NCBI RefSeq assembly: GCF_014696315.1
Contig: NZ_JACJPX010000086.1
Span: 1-32,651 of the forward strand
Direction: 5' to 3'
From: Calothrix membranacea FACHB-236
Lineage (GTDB): Bacteria; Cyanobacteriota; Cyanobacteriia; Cyanobacteriales; Nostocaceae
Length of the DNA: 32,651 nt
Numbering within the stretch: position 1 is the stretch's first letter; every line of letters begins with the position of its first letter. Position numbers and translations under genes: made by a program. This document shows, piece by piece, positions 26,104 through 32,651 of the stretch. The notes under the pieces were generated by a model that worked only from the letters and a program-made list of their open reading frames with translations, had not been told where the DNA came from and ran no database searches.

Positions 26104-26123
26104 ATTACGAATTACGAATTATT
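26104..26123. repeat. STRR heptamer (TTACGAA)x2-3 at the DUF928 stop
   Basis: ATTACGAATTACGAATTATT abuts and includes the stop codon of the DUF928 gene (26119-26121). Confidence 0.55.
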
Positions 26124-26874
26124 TAGGTTGATTTCTCGCTGCCGATGGTGGTGTACATACATTAGCAACAAATTCATTACGTTGTTTTACAAAAGATGCA
26201 GAGGGTTTTTCTACTTGGTAAAGACTTTGGAAAGCATCAGACCAAGGGTGAAATATGCCTGTTTCAGTTGTGTGTTTAATTTCGTAGTTAATTAAGAAAT
26301 CAGCTTTTTTCAAAGCAATTTCTTCAGGAGAGGCTTTAGTTGCTTTCAGTTGTTGTTCTAATGTTTGCAATTCATCCTGAATTTTTTGGCGATCGCTTGC
26401 TTCCATTACCTGAAATGTTGTCCAGTTGTTGCTACCGGATAGTTGCCATTGGTAGAATTTGCCTGGTTCTAAAGGCTTTTCAGCATCGTAAGTAGCTTGT
26501 TGATCGGCGATTTTGACGGATTTTTGCCAAACTACTTTTTCAGTTTCGTAATCGCGGACAACTACTTGAGCATCTTGATTATTACCAGGACTGTGCCATA
26601 AAAATAAGGGGCGATCGCTCCACAATTTATATGTTTCTACTAAACCAGGAGAAATTGCACAGACTGGTTGCACTACACCTCTAGAGGCTAGGCGTTTTTT
26701 GGGGCGACGTTGCCAAAATAAGCCTACCCAATCGACAGATTGCGCGATGGTTTGTTGTGTTTGCCGAATATTTTGAGCGTTGGCAAGGTTTTCACTGACG
26801 ATACTACCGGAAGCGATCGCTAAAGGAATGAGTGCAAAGCCCAAAAGTGACTTGCGATTATTAATTTTAAACAT
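26119..26874 (-). CDS. exported DUF928 family protein
   Basis: This 251-residue protein has a Sec signal peptide (FKINNRKSLLGFALIPLAIA, likely cut after NANA near 34). The mature part matches, from memory, the cyanobacterial DUF928 family: a basic RRPKKRLASRG, then PVCAISPGLVETYKLWSDRP, LFLWHSPG and an immunoglobulin-like stretch (VVVRDYETEKVVWQKSVKI, YQWQL), followed by a helical C-terminal part. No catalytic residues are evident; it is probably a periplasmic binding or accessory protein. Its ATG lies 2 bp after the stop of the CHAT-CHASE2 gene and its Shine-Dalgarno AAGGAG is inside that gene, so the two are co-transcribed and probably translationally coupled. Function unknown; the coupling suggests it works with the CHASE2 sensor. 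Confidence 0.85.
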   Translation of the reverse strand: MFKINNRKSLLGFALIPLAIASGSIVSENLANAQNIRQTQQTIAQSVDWVGLFWQRRPKKRLASRGVVQPVCAISPGLVETYKLWSDRPLFLWHSPGNNQDAQVVVRDYETEKVVWQKSVKIADQQATYDAEKPLEPGKFYQWQLSGSNNWTTFQVMEASDRQKIQDELQTLEQQLKATKASPEEIALKKADFLINYEIKHTTETGIFHPWSDAFQSLYQVEKPSASFVKQRNEFVANVCTPPSAARNQPK

Positions 26875-26876
26875 GA

Positions 26877-29291
26877 TTATTTTCTCCTTGTAGCTGGTAA
26901 AACGTAGGCTAAAAACACCGACGAGGGTAAAAACCAGGGTAGTAAAATTGCGGCTGTTATATAAATTTGCAGTCCCACTAAACCATATAAAATTACAGCA
27001 CCGACTGCGCCGAAGGTGATTTGCCGACGACGCGTGAGACTTAAACGCGATTGGCTTTTAATCACGAAGACCGTGATTTTACCAAGAATCATGGCAATCC
27101 CAATCAGCAAAATGCTGGGGATGGGAATTACCAAACGATTGCTAACAAAATGGTGAATCATATATGCCAATGTTTCACCGCCTGTCAGCCAAGGCTGTTG
27201 TGTCCAATAACTGTATGCAGCTGGCGCTGGGGAACGATCTGGTTGTCCTGGTGCTATTCCTAACCTGTCATCGTTACCCACCGCAATTAACACTACCTGT
27301 TTGGACACTAAAGGGAATTTGTTGATATCGGGATTTTCAATTAATTCCCAAGCGGGAATTTTTGTATAAACTTGGTTAGGCGGAATTGAGTAATCAAGAA
27401 TGGGTTGAATATTAAAAGGCGATCGCCATTGCCATAGTTGTGATAAGTTACCTTTTTGGGAATGCTGCTGCACCACATCCAAGAACTCAGCCCGTAAATT
27501 CTTCTCGCGGTTGGTTTGCGGTTGGGGTAAATCGGTAATTTCTTGCTTGGCTAACTGCACCAGCGATAGCAAATATGCAAAGGGACAAACTTGACGACAA
27601 TCGCTGTCGGCTTCTGGGAATTCTAGTAAGTTGGGGTAAGCATCAATGTATCCTTGCAATGTCCAATTCCACTTGTTAATCCCTAATGCTTCGTTTGTCC
27701 CCACTTCTCTTGTTGGTTCCTGTACCGCCGCAAACAGTAACCATGTGTTAGCATCCACCGCCTGACGCACGGCTGTCGCTAAATCTGCATCAGCATTTGG
27801 GGGATCGGTTTGGGGTGTATCAAAAATAAAGTCTAAGCCGACAACAGAAGCATTTAATTTGCGCGTACTATCCAGCAGCTTGGCGACATAACTGCGGTTC
27901 ATGGGGAATAGTTGCGAATTTGGCAACTGGGCGCGGTAAATTGATTCAGTATCAATTTGCACTAAAGCAACGGGTGGGGCTTCTTCGGCATCAACTTGGG
28001 CGGTAGCGCTGCGGTAAACTGCCTGAGTAAGGGTGCGTCCATCTAATAATAGTGATTGCATAGGTGCCAAAACGCTGCACAAGACACCCACAGTTAGCGC
28101 GATCGCCTCTAAGCGGTTGGGTATACTTTGACGCAGCCGTTGTCGCCAGTGGAAGGGGGGAATACGGTAAAGGTGAGCGCCAGGATGACAGAATAATGAA
28201 GGTAAAAGGTAGGCTGAAGGATAGGTGTGGCTTTTATCCATACGTAAATATTGCCTAGCACCAATCACCGCTTCGTAGACATTCTGGTGTTTCCCCAACC
28301 CTTGCAAAAATCTCACCAAAAAATCTTGGGCGACACGGTTATGAATCGGTTCGCGCATCACCACAACTTGTCCAAAACCCAAATCAATCAAAGATTCTGC
28401 TAGGTTTAACCCACTACAGGAATTAAAAATTGCTACTTGCAGTCCGCGTTTTCTGGCGGCGCTGAGTTGTGATGCAATTTCGCTAATGGAAATCGATACA
28501 CCAGGCGCAATCCCTAATTCTCCGCCTGTCATTTCCGTTTCGTTGCTGTGTCCCGCGAAAAATAACACATCCCAACCCCGTTCATCGGCGATCGCATCGG
28601 CAATTTTCTCAATAATTTCCGTGGGTGTTTCTTCTAGCTTCCAACTGACAAATTCCACATCAGCAATCTGGAACAGCGATTTTAAAGTTTTCTTTTCTTC
28701 TTGAAAATCCAACCCTGTATCATCGCCTAAAATTGCTAAAATCCGGGTGCGTCCCTGACGTTTATCAGGATGGTGTGTACCTGTTTCCTGAGAAATATTT
28801 AAGGGAGTGCGGATAAATTGAATCGCCCCGGTGGTAGCAAATTCAGTCCCTAATTCCCACGCTTCCCAAGGAAAACGATCCAATTCCACAGGCGCACAGG
28901 TCAGAAATACTTGCACCGCCTCATCCGTTTCGGGATGTTCCTTAACCAGTTGCTGGCTAGATTGAGCAATTTGGGCACGAATTTCATATAATTCTGCACT
29001 GCGTAACCAGCGATGAAATTCATACATCAACTTAGTTTCCGCTTTCACCAGTTCCGCGTGCCAATCTATCGCCAGCCTAGCGACACCACCATCAACCGCC
29101 CTTCCCCGCATTTGATCGGAACGATAAAAATTAAGATATGCCCGTCGCCAGTCTTGATACAACTGACTGAGGGCAGAAGGATAATTAACCTGTGCAGTTA
29201 ATCTTTGCCCTTTGCCCCAAGATAGTTCAAATAAACAAATTTGTTCTATTTTTTGAACTTTAAGATTAAAAAGATAAGAGTTAAGTTTCAT
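26877..29291 (-). CDS. CHAT-CHASE2 membrane protein (caspase-like domain fused to a periplasmic sensor)
   Basis: The 804-residue protein has, in order: an N-terminal region without a signal peptide; a CHAT domain at about 125-375 with the candidate dyad His248 (FFAGHSNE) and Cys292 (FNSCSGLNL); a transmembrane segment at about 396-415; a CHASE2 domain at about 420-715 (VALVQIDTESIYR, VVGLDFIFDTPQTDPPNADA, VVLIAVGNDD); and three membrane segments at the C-terminus. The topology puts CHAT in the cytosol and CHASE2 in the periplasm. CHASE2 is a sensor domain usually fused to kinases, cyclases or phosphodiesterases; here the only recognisable output is the N-terminal CHAT domain, so it would couple envelope sensing to a caspase-like protease. 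Activity is inferred. It overlaps functionally with DUF928 downstream and follows the DUF1822 gene by 111 bp. Confidence 0.88.
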   Translation of the reverse strand: MKLNSYLFNLKVQKIEQICLFELSWGKGQRLTAQVNYPSALSQLYQDWRRAYLNFYRSDQMRGRAVDGGVARLAIDWHAELVKAETKLMYEFHRWLRSAELYEIRAQIAQSSQQLVKEHPETDEAVQVFLTCAPVELDRFPWEAWELGTEFATTGAIQFIRTPLNISQETGTHHPDKRQGRTRILAILGDDTGLDFQEEKKTLKSLFQIADVEFVSWKLEETPTEIIEKIADAIADERGWDVLFFAGHSNETEMTGGELGIAPGVSISISEIASQLSAARKRGLQVAIFNSCSGLNLAESLIDLGFGQVVVMREPIHNRVAQDFLVRFLQGLGKHQNVYEAVIGARQYLRMDKSHTYPSAYLLPSLFCHPGAHLYRIPPFHWRQRLRQSIPNRLEAIALTVGVLCSVLAPMQSLLLDGRTLTQAVYRSATAQVDAEEAPPVALVQIDTESIYRAQLPNSQLFPMNRSYVAKLLDSTRKLNASVVGLDFIFDTPQTDPPNADADLATAVRQAVDANTWLLFAAVQEPTREVGTNEALGINKWNWTLQGYIDAYPNLLEFPEADSDCRQVCPFAYLLSLVQLAKQEITDLPQPQTNREKNLRAEFLDVVQQHSQKGNLSQLWQWRSPFNIQPILDYSIPPNQVYTKIPAWELIENPDINKFPLVSKQVVLIAVGNDDRLGIAPGQPDRSPAPAAYSYWTQQPWLTGGETLAYMIHHFVSNRLVIPIPSILLIGIAMILGKITVFVIKSQSRLSLTRRRQITFGAVGAVILYGLVGLQIYITAAILLPWFLPSSVFLAYVLPATRRK
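26884..26889 (-). promoter_or_regulatory. Shine-Dalgarno of the DUF928 gene inside the CHAT-CHASE2 gene
   Basis: AAGGAG on the minus strand lies 9 bases before the DUF928 ATG and within the last codons of the upstream gene, supporting the chosen start and translational coupling. Confidence 0.7.
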
Positions 29292-29402
29292 ATTTAGCTA
29301 ATTTACTTTTTTCGCGCAGTGGCGCAAAATCAGAACACAAAAACCCAGTTTTTGTCAATCAAAACTGTTAATTCTTAATTCATGAATACAGTCTCTAGTT
29401 CC

Positions 29403-30701
29403 TTACAAAGTTTGCAATTCTAAACCAAAAGGTGGAATTTCAAATACAGCCTCATCAGTAATGACTGTTACCCAGAATTTTTCGTTCCAATCGCCAATCA
29501 CTTGAGCGTACAGTATGCCTTGGCTGGTATCTGATAAAGTCTCCTCAAATAATATTTGTGTTTCATCACGTACCTCTAAAGTTAATTGATTGGGCATAGG
29601 TCTTTCTGGTTGAGAGCCTACAGCAACTAACAACATCCATTCAGGGTTTGCGGAATTTTCTGATAGCACCCACATAATTGCGTATAATCGCAAACTCCCT
29701 TCTTCACATTCCAAATCACGAAATGCACCCCGTGCTGTGTTAGGAATATAAACACCTTGATGTTCTAATCCTGCACGAATTTGCTCAAAATCATCTTGCA
29801 AAGAGCGTAATTGTAAAGTACGTAATTGCGAAAATGCTGGTAATGGCATCAGCATCCATCCCAACTCTTGAGCAGCAAGGTCTATTTGATTATTTAACCA
29901 CAAACCGACATTAATTAATGGTTGAATTAAACTAGGATTAGTAGCTTTGTGAACCCAGTTGATTAATTCTGGGCTACTTAATAATGTTATTCCTTCGTTA
30001 ACTGTTAACAATTCCCAAGGCTGCTGTTTTTGCAACTGTGGTTTTAGCGTTGTTAGCTTTTGTTTTAAAGCTGTTTTATTAGTGTATCGATTTGTTACAG
30101 GTAGTTGAATTGCTTGTGGATTCAGACAGCGTAAATTTAGCAGTAAAGCGTCAGAGTCAGGATTAAACCAAAGTTGAGGTAAAGTATAAGTCCAATCTTC
30201 TTCTACAGGTAACTGTGCCTTGACTTGATAGCGATGGTATTCTTCATAGTTCATAAAACCAGATACAGCTACTTGGTTTTGTTCCTCTTCTACCTGGATC
30301 AACACATAGAAATGAGCCGCAAAATCAGGAATATCAAAAACTGCATTGGGAACCCGATGTTGGTCAGTTAAGACGCTAGCGGTGATGATACAAATTTTGA
30401 AAGCTCCCACTTGAATATTACAAGCTGCTGACAATAAATCTGCTGTTGCTGGTTGCCAAATCGAAGCAGAATCAATGTTAATTTCTAAATCAGACGCGCG
30501 GTGTTTCAGCCATTGTTCAAATCCTAAAACACCTAATGCACACAGATAAACTTGCCAGCGTTGTTGTGAAAAATGAACTGATTGGCTTAAACTTGCAGCC
30601 CTTTGAAAATGCTCAGGTAATAATTCTGTGCGAGTTTCATTCAGGGAATACCAGTCGGGGTAATCAGCCAAATCGAAATCTGAGGTAGGTTGGTTAATCA
30701 T
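29403..30701 (-). CDS. DUF1822 family protein
   Basis: The 432-residue soluble protein (ATG at 30701, MINQPTSDF) belongs, from memory, to cyanobacterial DUF1822, which is repeatedly found next to sigma-like and CHASE2/CHAT genes. Visible features are an N-terminal LPEHFQRAASLSQSVHFSQQ, a conserved GVLGFEQWLK, DFAAHFYVLIQVEEEQNQVA with VSGFMNYEEYH, and NVGLWLNNQIDLAAQELGWM; the C-terminal part is beta-rich. The frame is open two codons further to a TTG, but the ATG is the better start. That ATG overlaps a TTGACCA heptamer repeat. There is no signal peptide or membrane segment. It lies between the sigma-like gene (116 bp gap) and CHAT-CHASE2. Its function is unknown; a role as regulator or substrate of the neighbouring proteins is a guess. 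Confidence 0.8.
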   Translation of the reverse strand: MINQPTSDFDLADYPDWYSLNETRTELLPEHFQRAASLSQSVHFSQQRWQVYLCALGVLGFEQWLKHRASDLEINIDSASIWQPATADLLSAACNIQVGAFKICIITASVLTDQHRVPNAVFDIPDFAAHFYVLIQVEEEQNQVAVSGFMNYEEYHRYQVKAQLPVEEDWTYTLPQLWFNPDSDALLLNLRCLNPQAIQLPVTNRYTNKTALKQKLTTLKPQLQKQQPWELLTVNEGITLLSSPELINWVHKATNPSLIQPLINVGLWLNNQIDLAAQELGWMLMPLPAFSQLRTLQLRSLQDDFEQIRAGLEHQGVYIPNTARGAFRDLECEEGSLRLYAIMWVLSENSANPEWMLLVAVGSQPERPMPNQLTLEVRDETQILFEETLSDTSQGILYAQVIGDWNEKFWVTVITDEAVFEIPPFGLELQTL

Positions 30702-30817
30702 GGTCAAGAGTCAATGGTCAAGGTTCAAAAGTTAACAAATAAAATTAATAATGTCGCTAAATATATTTGCTCTATCTTTTCTTACTTTGGGTTCTCTACA
30801 TTGCGTTTAAATAATCT

Positions 30818-32233
30818 TTACTTTACCTCGCTTCTATTATCTAAATAATGGCAAAGACGACGAGCTAAAAGACCAGATAAAGGCTGATTGCGTACAGGGT
30901 TCTTTACTTCAGATTCAGCTTCTTGCATCACTCCAGAAATTTGCTCATCTAAAATTAATTTCAACTGCTGATCTAAACGTTGCAACCGTTCAAAATTCGT
31001 AAATTCTTGCGCTATTTGCAAAACGCGATCGCGTAAAATCAACAACATGCTTTGGCGAATATCAGCGCGCAGTTCATTTAACTTTAATAACCGGGTAACT
31101 TCATATTGTTTTTTCATTCCCAATTGCGGTGCAATTTGGCTCATTGGTTGACCTTGACAATGAAAAAGATGTAACCCAGTCAAATATAATCGCCTAATTT
31201 CTTGATTAGTGTTGCGCTTACTTTGGAGTTTACCGAGAGCAACTTCCACAACGTGAGAGATAGCTGCGTCTAAGGATGTCAAAAATTCTTCTTGATATAA
31301 ATTCATGAAATCAACTTTGTCATCCTCTTCTTCAGTCAAGAGCGATCGCTCTACAATTGGTTGAATCTCCGGCTGATCGTAAGCAACTGACGCAATGTAA
31401 CCGCCTTGAGCCGCAATGCGGTATTGTCTGAGCTTACTAGCCATCGCTTGCAATTGGTTTAACATCGCCTCCTGGCTCAGTTTGCGATTCGTCCGACTTT
31501 GCAAATCATTAATCATGCGAGTTAACTGTTCTGCTGTCGGGATTTGACAGGGTTGGTTTACTCCTGCCAGTTTTTGCTGCAAGCGGTCTTCACGGTAAAC
31601 TGCGTGATAACTAATCAACAATTGGCAAACTTGCTCAATTTCCATTGGCGTTAGGTGATACATATCCGCGAGAATGCGTTGTAATTCCTTCGGGTTAGTA
31701 TCATTCAACAGCGCCCAATCGCTGATCAAAAACACACCATGCTGAAGTAAAAATCGTTTGATTTCTGCATTTTGTTTGACATAGCGACTTACCCATGCAT
31801 TGAGCGAACCTTTAGCTGGCTCAAATGTTTTTAACAGCTTTGTGGCTAAAGACTCATAAGTAGACTTGCGTACTCTTGGTTGATTAGAAGTTCCTGATAT
31901 TACTTGGTCATCTAAAACAAAAGGTAACAACTCTTCAGTAGTAAAGCCGTGGCGATTGCCAAATCTCATTGTTAAATCAAGACAAACTCGATATATTTGC
32001 TGAGATATATAGCACCGCAAACAAATTTCCGCTAAGTTAGCTTCTTCAGTATCGCTCACTTTACCTTGTTGCATTTGTTGCCACAGATAGCGTGCGATCG
32101 CAGCATCAGAAACCTCGCCCTTGCCGGCAAATTCTTTTTGAAAATAAGTTTGAGCCGCTACTATCATTTCCACCCGGCGCTTACTTGTAGAATCTAACTT
32201 GACAAATTCCCAGTATTTTGATGATTGAACCAC
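30818..32233 (-). CDS. sigma-70-like regulatory protein
   Basis: The 471-residue protein looks like a divergent sigma-70 family factor. The middle has FEPAKGSLNAWVSRYVKQNA, which resembles sigma region 2, and the C-terminal third has MSQIAPQLGMKKQYEVTRLL (about 362-385), which resembles the region 4 helix-turn-helix. The intervening part is helical. The start is GTG at 32233 because the frame is closed by a stop a few codons upstream and there is no ATG before residue 23. A strong AGGAGGTG lies 40 bases upstream with no start codon at a useful distance. Copy D of the shared element is 91 bp upstream, so it may regulate itself. It heads the cluster with DUF1822, CHAT-CHASE2 and DUF928. Confidence is good that it is a gene and moderate for sigma function. 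Confidence 0.7.
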   Translation of the reverse strand: MVQSSKYWEFVKLDSTSKRRVEMIVAAQTYFQKEFAGKGEVSDAAIARYLWQQMQQGKVSDTEEANLAEICLRCYISQQIYRVCLDLTMRFGNRHGFTTEELLPFVLDDQVISGTSNQPRVRKSTYESLATKLLKTFEPAKGSLNAWVSRYVKQNAEIKRFLLQHGVFLISDWALLNDTNPKELQRILADMYHLTPMEIEQVCQLLISYHAVYREDRLQQKLAGVNQPCQIPTAEQLTRMINDLQSRTNRKLSQEAMLNQLQAMASKLRQYRIAAQGGYIASVAYDQPEIQPIVERSLLTEEEDDKVDFMNLYQEEFLTSLDAAISHVVEVALGKLQSKRNTNQEIRRLYLTGLHLFHCQGQPMSQIAPQLGMKKQYEVTRLLKLNELRADIRQSMLLILRDRVLQIAQEFTNFERLQRLDQQLKLILDEQISGVMQEAESEVKNPVRNQPLSGLLARRLCHYLDNRSEVK

Positions 32234-32324
32234 GGGATTTTTCGTTAATTGCAGCTAATTACCTCAATTTTTTCACCTCCTACCAGGAAAAGCAATTTGC
32301 TGAGTATCTGTAACTCTATTTCCT

Positions 32325-32353
32325 TATATTTCTGAGGAGGGTGAACTTATGCA
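32325..32353 (-). promoter_or_regulatory. shared upstream element, copy D (sigma-like gene)
   Basis: On the minus strand it reads TGCATAAGTTCACCCTCC, then TCAGAAATATAA, 91 bp before the GTG start. TGCATAAGTT and CAGAAATA match the exoprotein copies at the same spacing. Its presence in front of a sigma-like gene suggests autoregulation or a common regulator. Confidence 0.55.
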
Positions 32354-32651
32354 AAATCACTGAAAGACAGTAGGGAACAGTCAAGTAGTACTCACCCTAC
32401 GCCAAGAACTTGAACGCGAAATATAAAATTTTCAACAGATTGCAGTTACATAAATTACAAAAATTAATCACATAATCCTAATTAGCCAAAATCAAGCAAC
32501 AGATGCAAACCTGAAAACCCAGATAGCATATAAACCAATAAGCTTCAGTTAAAAAAATTAATTGATAACAAAACCAAAAAACTAGTTACTCAACAAAAAA
32601 ACAGAACAATAATTTTGGAGGGGGTTTGGGGGACGCAACCGTCACCCAATC
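32354..32651. other. non-coding region upstream of the sigma-like gene
   Basis: The last ~300 bp are AT-rich with no open frame worth calling. A G-rich tract (GGAGGGGGTTTGGGGGACGC, 32617-32636) near the right edge resembles the start of another dispersed repeat but is cut by the window end. I see no promoter I can place with confidence beyond element D. Confidence 0.4.

Noticed and set aside
1-32651. tRNA, rRNA and intact insertion sequences
   Set aside because: No T-loop/anticodon-arm pattern, rRNA sequence or transposase was seen by reading the intergenic regions; a covariance search would be needed to exclude small RNAs.

Overview
The window reads as chromosome of a filamentous, probably heterocyst-forming cyanobacterium (Nostocales). 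The signs are many HIP1 octamers (GCGATCGC), heptanucleotide STRR arrays between genes, several dispersed palindromic repeats, and cyanobacterial families (DUF7219, DUF1822, DUF928, CHASE2/CHAT proteins, large filamentous-haemagglutinin-like exoproteins). I cannot name the species.

Layout. (1) 1-3.5 kb: a 5'-truncated bile-acid/Na+ symporter-family gene, a PP2C-like phosphatase on the minus strand, a small DUF7219 gene, and an exported WD40 protein on the minus strand. (2) 3.6-7.8 kb: glyS and murD on the plus strand, lying between two inverted copies of one MITE-like repeat. The left copy carries nested repeats. The right copy supplies the end of murD. (3) 7.8-11.1 kb: a repeat-rich stretch with a 21/63-bp tandem array, then a minus-strand two-component set made of a NarL-type histidine kinase, a membrane-anchored kinase-like protein without the phosphoacceptor histidine, and a NarL/FixJ response regulator. 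(4) 11.3-26 kb: an exported TPR-CHAT protein and three tandem filamentous-haemagglutinin/TPS exoproteins (895, 1177 and 1525 aa), all on the minus strand, with a decayed scrap of a fourth. Two related 21-bp tandem arrays bracket this block. (5) 26.1-32.2 kb: on the minus strand in transcription order, a sigma-70-like regulator, a DUF1822 protein, a CHAT-CHASE2 membrane protein and an exported DUF928 protein. The last two are translationally coupled.

How it may fit together. The same ~29-bp element lies 32-91 bp upstream of five genes: the histidine kinase, all three exoproteins and the sigma-like regulator. This suggests one regulon in which envelope sensing (CHASE2, two-component system) and a sigma-like factor control large secreted surface proteins, with two caspase-like CHAT proteins in the same neighbourhood. 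The repeated element and the gene order are seen directly. The regulatory wiring and any CHAT cleavage of exoproteins or regulators are inference. No TpsB/FhaC outer-membrane partner is present in the window.

No rRNA, tRNA, CRISPR array or intact transposase was found.
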